Of a DNA stretch of 14,268 nucleotides, positions 1 through 5,858 are shown in pieces. This stretch comes from Rhizobiales bacterium CCH10-E5. Lineage in GTDB: Bacteria; Pseudomonadota; Alphaproteobacteria; Rhizobiales; Beijerinckiaceae. The notes under the pieces are model-generated. The model searched no databases and was not told where the DNA came from. It saw nothing but the letters and a program-made list of their open reading frames with translations. The number at the start of each line of letters is the position of its first letter. Within the stretch, counting starts at the first letter, position 1. Where the stretch lies: NCBI GenBank assembly GCA_001556125.1, contig LSIG01000192.1, positions 1 through 14,268 on the forward strand, in the 5' to 3' direction. The position numbers were made by a program, and so were the translations under genes.

Positions 1-182
1 CGGCGGACCAGTTCGACGATGTCGGCGATGAGTTGCTCCTCATCGTCGCGTCCGCGCGGGATCTGGCGCTGGGTCGAGCGATGCTGCCCGAGCACACGGC
101 AGACCCGCCGCTCCGACACCTTCAGGGCGAGCCGGATATGCTCGATGCAGGCACGGCGACGCGCGGGGCTTACCAGTTTCCC
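1..182 (-). CDS. IS3-family transposase orfB, N-terminal fragment (left copy)
   Basis: Partial; it runs off the left edge of the window. Read in the frame one base back from orfA it gives LVSPARRRACIEHIRLALKV followed by SERRVCRVLGQHRSTQRQ, typical of the start of the IS3 orfB integrase just before its DDE domain. No independent start codon is visible. Expression is expected by -1 ribosomal frameshifting from orfA at the GGGAAAC heptamer (176-182 on the minus strand), making the OrfAB transposase. The DDE catalytic region is not in the window, so activity cannot be judged. It differs from the right copy by one visible residue (Val here, Ile there, in SERR-V/I-CRVL). Confidence 0.75.
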
Positions 183-448
183 GAAGCCGCCTCCTTCAGG
201 ATCAGCTTGTCGAGCGTCGGGTCCGCGACGGCGCGACGGAGCCGGGCGTTCTCGGCCTCAAGCTCCTTCATCCGCTTCACCTGATCCGTCTTCAGTCCGC
301 CGAACTCACGACGCCAGCGGTAGTAACTGACCTCCGTCACGCCGATCGAGCGGATCGCATCGGCAACGGATTGGCCCTGCGAGACCAGCACATCGACCTG
401 GCGCAGCTTCGCGACAATCTCTTCGGGCTTGTGACGCTTCTTCGGCAT
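170..448 (-). CDS. IS3-family transposase orfA (left copy)
   Basis: A 92-residue helix-turn-helix protein that recognises the IS ends. It begins MPKKRHKPEEIVAKLRQ, continues with a helix-turn-helix region (SVADAIRSIGVTEVSYYRW), then a leucine-zipper-like helix (KELEAENARLRRAVADPTLD), and ends ILKEAASGNW. This is the standard OrfA layout of the IS3 family (IS407-like flavour). The start at 448 is chosen because AGGAGG lies 6 bases upstream; a longer frame to 493 begins at GTG and runs into the IS end. The protein is identical to the right-hand copy although the DNA differs at a few silent sites, so the two are separate genomic copies. Confidence 0.88.
   Translation of the reverse strand: MPKKRHKPEEIVAKLRQVDVLVSQGQSVADAIRSIGVTEVSYYRWRREFGGLKTDQVKRMKELEAENARLRRAVADPTLDKLILKEAASGNW
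176..182 (-). promoter_or_regulatory. -1 frameshift heptamer GGGAAAC (left IS)
   Basis: In the orfA frame the bases read G GGA AAC, the canonical X XXY YYZ slippery form, four codons before and including the last sense codons of orfA (stop at 170-172). Slipping back one base joins orfA to the orfB frame. The same heptamer occurs at the same place in the right copy. The match is direct; its use is inferred from IS3-family biology. Confidence 0.65.
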
Positions 449-526
449 TGCGGTCCTCCTGTCTGCCAAAAGACATAGTTCAGGGTGGACCAATTCAACG
501 GGGGTGGATCAATCGGCTCATCGGCC

Positions 527-1042
527 TCACTCAGCCGCCACAGCAGAGCCAGAAGCGTCTCGGTCATGGAGCATTCCGTTGCGGCGGAGGAGGCGCAAGA
601 TGCGATCCTCGTAGTGGATGCGCTTGAAGACGGCGTGTGCGGGCGGCTTGAGCTTCACGACGACCTTCTTGGTTCGTGTGCCTGGCTTCCCGAGATGCAC
701 CCGAAACACCAGGTGATTGAGCCGCCAGTCTGCGCCAAGGCTTGCTCCCCGCATCATTTCGCCGAGCCTCGCCAGTGCGTTGTCACGCCCGTCGCGCGCC
801 ACGTAGGAGAAAAACGTCCGAGTTTCGCCGGTCTTCGCATCAGCGCCGACCCGGTCAACCTGCACCTCCGAGATCTGCACACGCTGAATGAAGTCGTCGA
901 ATTCGTGGGTGAAACGGAACCCAAAGCCGACCTGCTGCACCCGATCGAGCGTGTAGAGGTTCTGGGCATGATCCGATGCGAAGAAACCCGGAGGATCGGA
1001 AACCGGATGCGAGGCGTCTGCTCCGGTTCCTGCGCAACCCAT
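527..1042 (-). CDS. Uncharacterised protein, probably N-terminally frameshifted
   Basis: I do not recognise this gene. The frame gives 171 residues, mixed alpha/beta and soluble in appearance, with segments FGFRFTHEFDDFIQRVQISE, TFFSYVARDGRDNALARLGE and VVVKLKPPAHAVFKRIHYED and a basic C-terminus (RILRLLRRNGMLHD). Codon use is GC-rich at third positions, as in real genes here. The first 15 or so residues of this frame look poor. The neighbouring frame from ATG at 1125 (MGDSPWLIRELEDE, then QNFAQLRWVAQEPEQTPRIR) looks more protein-like and would join this frame near VSDPPGFFASDHAQNLY by a -1 shift at about 980-1010. The original gene may therefore span 527-1125 and be broken. It ends 15 bases inside the IS boundary and lies downstream of the frameshifted M48 gene in the same direction. 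No function is proposed. Confidence 0.45.
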   Translation of the reverse strand: MGCAGTGADASHPVSDPPGFFASDHAQNLYTLDRVQQVGFGFRFTHEFDDFIQRVQISEVQVDRVGADAKTGETRTFFSYVARDGRDNALARLGEMMRGASLGADWRLNHLVFRVHLGKPGTRTKKVVVKLKPPAHAVFKRIHYEDRILRLLRRNGMLHDRDASGSAVAAE

Positions 1043-1197
1043 CGCAGTTGGGCGAAATTCTGAGTAGTGGCGGAGGGAAAGGACTCATCCTCTAACTCTC
1101 TGATAAGCCATGGCGAATCGCCCACAACACCCGCCCACCTCCGAGCATTTCCTCGTATGCGCAGATTTGCCCGAGTGCAACGAAAGACAGGTGATTT
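1043..1197. other. Gap between M48 gene and the uncharacterised gene
   Basis: This stretch holds the probable 5' part of the broken gene below 1125 and nothing else I can support. No clear hairpin terminator with a T-run follows the M48 stop codon, and no convincing promoter is seen. Confidence 0.4.
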
Positions 1198-2141
1198 CTA
1201 CCAATAGACTCCGTGTCGACGGAATTTGGGCGGCAAGAACGAGGGTAGCCGTGGTTTATAAGACATGCCCGCGATTGTCGGATATTGCGGTGTTGCCAGG
1301 GCGGTGAGTTCACGCAGCCTGGCGATCCGGCTTTCTGTGCTTGGATGCGTCCGCAAGAGAGACGGCTCGGGAATGCGTCGGCCGGGAAGAAAAATTTCTT
1401 CCCAGAACCTTCCGACACGGCGTTCGAGTTTGCTCAGCGCTCTCATGAGACCCTCCGGGTCGCCGGTCAGCTCCGCCGCCGCGCGATCTGCGTCATACTC
1501 GCGGGTGCGCGACAGGCCGAGCTGCACGAGCGCCATCAAGGTGGGCGCGAAGATGAGAAGCGCCACGATATGCCACGGAACATAGACCGCGCCCGCGAAA
1601 ATAAGAGGTAGGTTGAGGAGCAGCAGGAATTGTACAAGCCAACTCGCGATGGAAACCAACCGTGACATCATATCTGCCAATCCCATGATCCACAGGTCGC
1701 GGTTCGCGATGTGGCCAACTTCGTGAGCCAGGACGCCGACGAGTTCGCGACCGTCGAGGAGTTGAAGCAGTCCATCGGTGACGCAGATTGTACTGTCTTC
1801 CGGACTGCCCATCGCGAAGGCGTTCGGCAACGGGCTCGATACGCGATAGAGCTTCGGCGCGCGCGGCAAATCGGCACGTCGCGCAAGTTCCGCTATTCCT
1901 GCGCAAGGCCGGGCGCATCACGTCCCGTTATGCGCTCCGCCTGATATGCGGACAGCAAGAAGTCTTGCGGCAGATTGGGGACAAAAATCAGACCCGCAAC
2001 CATTCCGAAGGCAAGCAGCAGGCCGACCTCCGCGCCGACGACCGCTGTCATGGACACCCAGGCGATCATCGCCATAAGGCCAAGCAAGAGCGCGGATTGG
2101 ACGAGATTGATAAATCGATGCCTCGTCGAGACAGCGGGCAT
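1198..2141 (-). pseudogene. HtpX-like M48 membrane metalloprotease, frameshifted
   Basis: A zinc metalloprotease of the M48 (HtpX/STE24) type that degrades damaged membrane proteins, in two frames. The N-terminal part (2141 down to the stop at 1893) has two membrane segments, ALLLGLMAMIAWVSMTAVVG and GLLLAFGMVAGLIFV, and ends DAPGLAQE-stop. The rest is in the -1 frame (AGIAELARRADLPRAPKLYR onward) and carries HEVGH at 1711-1725, a hydrophobic hairpin (WLVQFLLLLNLPLIFAGAVY) and REYDADRAAAEL, which supplies the third zinc ligand. Together these give about 310 residues, normal for the family. A one-base deletion near 1900-1906 explains the break; a sequencing error is equally possible. AGGAG precedes the start. 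It is the last gene of the leftward operon, 9 bases after the HtrA-like gene. Confidence 0.85.
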
Positions 2142-2150
2142 TTCCGGCTC

Positions 2151-3269
2151 CTATCGCGGTTCGCCGAGTGTGATCTTGAGGCTCTTGCGCTGATCGCCGC
2201 GCCGGATGTGCAATTCAACCTGATCCCCGGGGCGATGCGCTTCGAGCGCTGTGATCAGGTCAGCCGCTTCATCAACTCTAGCCGCTCCAAGGCCGATTAT
2301 CCGGTCGCCGACTACAATGAGCCCATCGCCGCTAATGCGGGCGGGCACCAGTCCCGCACGGGCAGCGGGGCCGTCAGGATCGACTCCGAGGACCGGGACG
2401 CCGGAGGAGCCATCCTGCGCGAGCATCGCGTCGACCCTGGGATCGAATAAGATGCCGAGTCGTGGTGGTGCATAGCTGCCGCGAGCGATGAGCTGTGGCA
2501 CCACCCGGTTGACCGTATCGACGGGAACCGCAAAGCCGATTCCCGCACTGCCGCCGGATGGACTGAAAATGGCCGTATTGACGCCGATCAGACGCCCCGC
2601 GCTGTCGATCAGAGGGCCACCGGAGTTTCCGGGGTTGATTGCCGCGTCCGTCTGGATCAGGCCCCGTATCGGGAGACCGTTTTCGCCCGGCAATTCGCGG
2701 CCAAGGGCCGAGACAATTCCGGTCGTCATCGTCCAGTCGAGGCCGAACGGATTGCCGATGGCGAACACGCTTTGACCGACACGTAGATCGTTGCTGGCTC
2801 CGATGGGTATCGGCGGTGGTCGACCCGCACCAACACCGATGTGCAGGACTGCCAGGTCGTGCTCGGGTGCGCGCCCCACCAGACGCGCGGCGAAGGCACG
2901 GCCATCAGCCAACCTGACGACTGCCCGGCTTGCACCAGCGATAACATGGTTGTTCGTTACCACATGACCGAGTTGGTCCCAGACGAATCCTGAACCGTTC
3001 CCGCGCGGAACGTCATAGGCGTTCCGGGTCCAGGGATCCACTACACGCTCGGCCGTCGTGATGAAGACGACACTGTCTCGAGCGGCATTGAAAACCGTGA
3101 TGGTGCTTTGTTCGAACGCCGCCAAGTCGCCGCGCGGAGCGACGGCGCGCGGTTCGGCAAACCGACCCAGCACAACGCTCTGAATGATAGGAAAGCTCTG
3201 CCACACAATTATGATAAGGAGTGCGGCAGAGGTTGCCGAAATAAGTCGAATGAAAAAGGTTCGGTTCAT
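2151..3269 (-). CDS. degP: DegP/DegS-like trypsin-type serine protease with one PDZ domain
   Basis: Envelope serine protease of 372 residues that removes misfolded periplasmic proteins. An N-terminal hydrophobic segment (about residues 5-35) acts as signal or membrane anchor. The trypsin-like domain has the complete triad: His108 in TNNHVI, Asp138 in EHDLAVL, Ser216 in GNSGGPL. One C-terminal PDZ domain (about 275-370, PVLGVDPDGPAARAGL then VGDRIIGLGAARV) follows. Two PDZ domains are usual for DegP and one for DegS, so anchor plus single PDZ looks DegS-like, although LHR islands label their copy degP. The ATG overlaps the psiE stop by four bases (ATGA), implying translational coupling. The M48 gene follows after 9 bases. 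Confidence 0.9.
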   Translation of the reverse strand: MNRTFFIRLISATSAALLIIIVWQSFPIIQSVVLGRFAEPRAVAPRGDLAAFEQSTITVFNAARDSVVFITTAERVVDPWTRNAYDVPRGNGSGFVWDQLGHVVTNNHVIAGASRAVVRLADGRAFAARLVGRAPEHDLAVLHIGVGAGRPPPIPIGASNDLRVGQSVFAIGNPFGLDWTMTTGIVSALGRELPGENGLPIRGLIQTDAAINPGNSGGPLIDSAGRLIGVNTAIFSPSGGSAGIGFAVPVDTVNRVVPQLIARGSYAPPRLGILFDPRVDAMLAQDGSSGVPVLGVDPDGPAARAGLVPARISGDGLIVVGDRIIGLGAARVDEAADLITALEAHRPGDQVELHIRRGDQRKSLKITLGEPR

Positions 3270-3757
3270 TGACCGCCATCCGCATTTTCAGTAGGGAGCT
3301 GTTCGCGCCGGTCCTGATCGCGCACCAGCCAGTGGACAGCGCCCAGTGCAAGAGCCGCGCCCGCGAGTGCGGCAATCTTTGCCGGCTCCGTCTCGCCGAG
3401 GTCCAGGATGATGAATTTGCGCGCGATGGCGAGGAGCGCGATCAGCACGATCGTGCGGACTTGGAGGATCCCGAAGCTGCGTTCGGTCGCAACAAGAAGG
3501 GAGCGCTTGAACTCGAGCGCGATCACCACGGTGAAGATCATGCCGAACACCACCTGGAAGGTGGCGTAATCGAGCGTGTCGAATGCCCCCAGAACCAGGC
3601 GGTTCACGACTTCGCGCATCAGCGCCCAGACCGACGCCACGACGATCGCCGCAATGATGACGCTGAGGACGAAGATGACACATTGCTCGAACTTCTCGTA
3701 GAGAGTCATCGCCGACCATTGTTCACGGGTCAGCCCGGATCGTTGCAAGTCTTTCAT
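3266..3757 (-). CDS. psiE: PsiE-family inner-membrane protein
   Basis: A 163-residue protein with about four membrane helices (roughly residues 24-50, 66-84, 100-115 and 126-145) and a polar C-terminal tail. The segments LYEKFEQCVIFVLSVIIAAI and VVFGMIFTVVIALEFKRSLL and the RTIVLIALLAIARKFIILDL stretch match the PsiE (phosphate-starvation-inducible) family, a regular member of LHR islands with no settled biochemical role. The start at 3757 is chosen because it has GAGAGG just upstream and a normal PsiE N-terminus; the frame stays open to 3871, but the extra 38 residues look unlike the family. Its stop overlaps the start of the protease gene. Confidence 0.88.
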   Translation of the reverse strand: MKDLQRSGLTREQWSAMTLYEKFEQCVIFVLSVIIAAIVVASVWALMREVVNRLVLGAFDTLDYATFQVVFGMIFTVVIALEFKRSLLVATERSFGILQVRTIVLIALLAIARKFIILDLGETEPAKIAALAGAALALGAVHWLVRDQDRREQLPTENADGGQ

Positions 3758-3872
3758 GATTGCCTCTCGAAGGCCGCCCCGGAGAGACAAGCTCCCCAGG
3801 GCTTCTCCAGACGGTGCGATATCGCAAGGAGCGGAGGGGACGCCGTAAACCAGCGACACCCAATGTGGCAAA
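3758..3872 (-). other. 115-base spacer between hsp20-C and psiE
   Basis: The largest gap inside the leftward operon. It contains the perfect 12-base palindrome TGCGATATCGCA at 3815-3826 and no clear rho-independent terminator. It may hold a second promoter or operator for psiE and the proteases, or an RNA-processing site; neither is proven. An alternative reading is an N-terminal extension of psiE. Confidence 0.35.
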
Positions 3873-4364
3873 TCAGCCGTTCTTGACCTCGATGCGCTTG
3901 ACCTTCGCCTGCGCCTCGGGAGTCTGGGGCAGCTTGATCGTCAGAACCCCGTTCTTGAAGGATGCCTGCGCCTTTTCGCCATCCACACCGGGAGGGAGCG
4001 GAATTGTCCGGTAGATCGCGCCGTAGCTGCGCTCGGACAGGTAATACCCCTTCTTCTCCACCTGGCGCTCGATCTTCTTCTCCCCCTTCACAGTCAACAT
4101 GTCATCGTTGACCGTCACCTCGATGTCCTTCATCTCCATGCCCGGCAGCTCGATCGATACTTCGATCGCCTTGTCGGTCTCGACCACGTCGGATTTCGCT
4201 TCGTCGCTGCCAAAGGGCCATTCGAAATGACCGACACGGTTCCAGAAGTTCTCGAACACATGGTTCATTTCGCGCTGGAGTGTCGCGATCGGGTTGTCTT
4301 CGCTGCTCTTGGCATCTGGCGCGCCGTCCTTGCGCGCCCAGGGGATGAGGTCTTTGATCTGCAT
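3873..4364 (-). CDS. hsp20: Small heat shock protein Hsp20, third in operon (hsp20-C)
   Basis: An ATP-independent holding chaperone of 163 residues in the cytoplasm. The N-terminal arm (about 1-55, MQIKDLIPWARKDG ... FENFWNRVGHFEWPF) precedes an alpha-crystallin domain (about 58-155) with IEVSIELPGMEMKDIEVTVN, the SERSYGAIYRTIPLPPGVDG loop and the GVLTIKLPQ signature. The C-terminal RIEV supplies the IxV-type oligomer contact. This is the most conventional class-A-like Hsp20 of the three and most resembles the main LHR small Hsp. It starts 20 bases after the hsp20-B stop, with GAAGGAG upstream. Confidence 0.95.
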   Translation of the reverse strand: MQIKDLIPWARKDGAPDAKSSEDNPIATLQREMNHVFENFWNRVGHFEWPFGSDEAKSDVVETDKAIEVSIELPGMEMKDIEVTVNDDMLTVKGEKKIERQVEKKGYYLSERSYGAIYRTIPLPPGVDGEKAQASFKNGVLTIKLPQTPEAQAKVKRIEVKNG

Positions 4365-4384
4365 GATATGGTCTCCTTCGGTTT

Positions 4385-4783
4385 TCAGGCGCCCTTGACG
4401 GCGATCTTTTTCGGCTGCGCTTCAGGGGCTCGGGGGAGCGTCAGGGTGAGGACACCTCCACGCATCTCGGCTTCGATCCTGTTGGGGTCGAAGTCGTCGG
4501 AAAGCGTGAAGGCACGCTCGAAATCGCCCTCGCCATATTCGGCATAGGCAAGTTCGAGGTTTTCCGGCCGCACCGGGTCAACTTTGCCGCGGATCGTCAA
4601 CACACGATTTTCGAGCGTGATCTCGACCGCATCGGCGGCGACCCCAGGCATTTCAAGCATCATGGAGACACCCTGATCGGTCTCGACGATATCGCTCAAC
4701 GGGCGATAGATGCGTCCGCCGCCGGTGGTCTCGGGCGAGTCGGTCGGTGTCTTTTCGGCGGCTTGCGTGATGTCGGTGCTCAT
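4385..4783 (-). CDS. hsp20: Small heat shock protein Hsp20, second in operon (hsp20-B)
   Basis: A 132-residue Hsp20 with a short polar N-terminus (MSTDITQAAEKTPTDSPETT) that lacks the usual aromatic arm. The alpha-crystallin domain runs from about residue 25 to 125: DIVETDQGVSMMLEMPGVAA, RVLTIRGKVDP, FERAFTLSDDFDPNRIEAEM and GVLTLTLPRAPEA. The tail KKIAVKGA carries an IxV motif. The short, acidic arm suggests a partner subunit that modulates mixed oligomers rather than a main client binder (inference). Spacing to the upstream hsp20-A stop is 14 bases and AGAGGAG precedes the ATG. Confidence 0.93.
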   Translation of the reverse strand: MSTDITQAAEKTPTDSPETTGGGRIYRPLSDIVETDQGVSMMLEMPGVAADAVEITLENRVLTIRGKVDPVRPENLELAYAEYGEGDFERAFTLSDDFDPNRIEAEMRGGVLTLTLPRAPEAQPKKIAVKGA

Positions 4784-4797
4784 CGTTCCAGCTCCTC

Positions 4798-5223
4798 TCA
4801 GGCTGCCTTGATCTCGATTTTCTTCGGCTTTTCTTCCTCGGGCCGGGAGATGACGATCCGCAATACGCCGTTCGTCATCCTCGCCTCGACCTTGTCATCC
4901 GAGGCCGCGAACGGCAGGCGGATAGTCCGGGAAAACCTGCCGAAACTGCGTTCGTTGCGGTGCCAGTGCGCACCGTCGGGAACCTCGGGCGCCTTGCGTT
5001 CGCCCGAAAGCGTCAGGACGTTGTCCTTAACCGAAATCTCAATGTCGCCCGGTTCGATGCCGGGAAGTTCAGCGGCGATGGCAACGGCCTCAGGGCCTTG
5101 CCAGACATTCACCGCCGGGAACGCCGCGCGGGCCGGCGGCCAGAAACCGCGGTCCAGATCGCGCATCATGGAGCGCATCAGCGCAAAAGGATCGCTGCGG
5201 CGCAGATATGTCGGATAGAGCAT
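4798..5223 (-). CDS. hsp20: Small heat shock protein Hsp20, first in operon (hsp20-A)
   Basis: A 141-residue Hsp20. The N-terminal arm MLYPTYLRRSDPFALMRSMM followed by RDLDRGFWPPARAAFPAVNV is rich in aromatic and basic residues, as in client-binding arms. The alpha-crystallin domain (about 38-130) shows AIAAELPGIEPGDIEISVKD, NVLTLSGERKAPE, ERSFGRFSRTIRLPF and GVLRIVISRPEEE; the tail has KKIEIKAA with the IxI motif. The ATG at 5223 is preceded by AGGAGG (5230-5235). The frame stays open to 5544, but those codons cover the promoter region and part of the marR gene, so they are not used. It is the first gene of the leftward operon and opposes the MarR gene. Confidence 0.94.
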   Translation of the reverse strand: MLYPTYLRRSDPFALMRSMMRDLDRGFWPPARAAFPAVNVWQGPEAVAIAAELPGIEPGDIEISVKDNVLTLSGERKAPEVPDGAHWHRNERSFGRFSRTIRLPFAASDDKVEARMTNGVLRIVISRPEEEKPKKIEIKAA

Positions 5224-5250
5224 TGCTGGCCTCCTGTAGCTGATCGATGC

Positions 5251-5298
5251 CCGAACCGACGTCGGTCGGGCAACCTGGCCGGCCGGACGTCGGTTCGG
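5251..5298. repeat. 13-base perfect inverted repeat in the hsp20 leader
   Basis: Arms CCGAACCGACGTC (5251-5263) and GACGTCGGTTCGG (5286-5298) are exact reverse complements with a 22-base spacer, which itself contains the palindrome GGCCGGCC (5277-5284). The left arm also overlaps a 12-base palindrome ACCGACGTCGGT (5255-5266). On the minus strand it would form a stem-loop at the very 5' end of the hsp20 mRNA, ending about 15 bases before the AGGAGG. It could be an mRNA-stabilising stem, a thermosensor or a protein-binding site. Confidence 0.8.
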
Positions 5299-5311
5299 AG
5301 ACCGCCCATCA

Positions 5312-5339
5312 AGATAAGCCGTTCCATTTATTGTGCAAG
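5312..5339 (-). promoter_or_regulatory. Candidate RpoH-type promoter of the hsp20 operon
   Basis: On the minus strand CTTG (5339-5336), a 17-base spacer and CTTATCT (5318-5312) fit the alphaproteobacterial heat-shock sigma consensus as I recall it, CTTG-N17/18-CYTATnT. The same bases also offer a housekeeping-type pair, TTGCAC (5338-5333) with TATCTT (5316-5311) 16 bases apart. Either would start transcription near 5304, just before the inverted repeat. Confidence 0.55.
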
Positions 5340-5349
5340 CATATATGCT
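5338..5349. promoter_or_regulatory. Palindrome AGCATATATGCT, candidate MarR operator
   Basis: A perfect 12-base palindrome lying between the -35 elements of the two divergent promoters and touching that of the hsp20 operon. It also sits inside a wider pair GTGCAA (5333-5338) and TTGCAC (5357-5362). MarR-family proteins bind as dimers to AT-centred palindromes beside their own gene, so a single dimer here could control both operons. Inference from position and symmetry. Confidence 0.5.
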
Positions 5350-5356
5350 GCGTGCG

Positions 5357-5389
5357 TTGCACCTTGGATAGAGGCAGTCTAACCTGTTT
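5357..5389 (+). promoter_or_regulatory. Candidate promoter of the marR-ftsH-clpK operon
   Basis: Two overlapping readings. Housekeeping type: TTGCAC (5357-5362), 17 bases, TAACCT (5380-5385). RpoH-like: CTTG (5363-5366), 16 bases, CCTGTTT (5383-5389), one mismatch from CYTATnT and with a slightly short spacer. The start would lie near 5392-5397, ahead of GGAGGAA at 5401-5407. Confidence 0.45.
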
Positions 5390-5415
5390 GTCATACAGCC
5401 GGAGGAAGAATACCC

Positions 5416-5853
5416 ATGATCGCTTCGGACATCGGGCTGATCGGGACGACGATCCACCGTGTCGCGCAGCTCATCCAGCAGCGGATCGACAACGAGATCG
5501 GCGATAGTGGCCTGACTCGCCTGTCCTGGATGGCGGCGGCACACGTCGAGGATTCGCCCGGGCTGACCATCGGCGATCTGGCCGGGCGGCTGGAGGTAGG
5601 CCGAGCCACTGCGGGCCAGCTCGTCGATCGCATGGTCAAGGGCGGTTGGGTCGAGCGGTCGCCGTCACAAAGCGACCGGCGGTTGCAGATCGTCACGGTA
5701 ACCCCAAAGACTAGGGCGATGCTGGATGAACTCGCGCCCCGGCAATCGGCGTTAGAAGATGAAATCCTGCAGGATTTGTCCCCGGACGAACGGTGCGTCC
5801 TGCTTGTGCTGCTCGAGCGGATCCGGATGCGGCTGATGCAGAGGCAAGGCTGA
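5416..5853 (+). CDS. MarR-family winged-helix transcriptional regulator
   Basis: A 145-residue dimeric DNA-binding regulator. Helix 1 (IGLIGTTIHRVAQLIQQRID) and the C-terminal helices (LAPRQSALEDEILQDL, RCVLLVLLERIRMRLMQ) would form the dimer interface; the winged helix-turn-helix lies at about 30-105, with LTIGDLAGRLEVGRATAGQL as the recognition region and WVERSPSQSDRRLQIVTVT as the wing, including the usual DRR. GGAGGAA stands 8 bases before the ATG. It is the first gene of the rightward operon, five bases from ftsH, and faces the hsp20 operon, so control of both sides is likely. No cysteine is present before the last third, so a simple N-terminal Cys redox switch is not evident. The ligand is unknown. 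Confidence 0.9.
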   Translation: MIASDIGLIGTTIHRVAQLIQQRIDNEIGDSGLTRLSWMAAAHVEDSPGLTIGDLAGRLEVGRATAGQLVDRMVKGGWVERSPSQSDRRLQIVTVTPKTRAMLDELAPRQSALEDEILQDLSPDERCVLLVLLERIRMRLMQRQG

Positions 5854-5858
5854 TCGGC

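Larger units (their letters stand above)
1..511 (-). mobile_element. Partial IS3-family insertion sequence, left copy
   Basis: Contains a complete orfA and the beginning of orfB of an IS3-family element, read leftward; the rest lies outside the window. The outer end is placed at 511 because, read on the minus strand, both copies begin TGATCC followed by a C-rich run and GTTGAATTGG, and similarity stops just outside this (apart from an adjacent AT). A TG...CA terminus is usual for IS3 elements. The copy is about 98 percent identical to the one at 13757-14268 in inverted orientation, with roughly ten substitutions and one C-tract difference. Seen: sequence identity and gene order. Inferred: the precise end. 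Confidence 0.85.

Noticed and set aside
3758..3871. 38-residue N-terminal extension of PsiE
   Set aside because: The extra residues do not resemble the family and 3757 has a usable Shine-Dalgarno sequence.
3269..3886. A plus-strand open frame across psiE
   Set aside because: Product is unusually rich in Arg, Asp, Glu and His and is antisense to a recognisable membrane protein.
5251..5298. CIRCE/HrcA operator
   Set aside because: The arms do not match TTAGCACTC/GAGTGCTAA and the spacer is 22 bases rather than 9.
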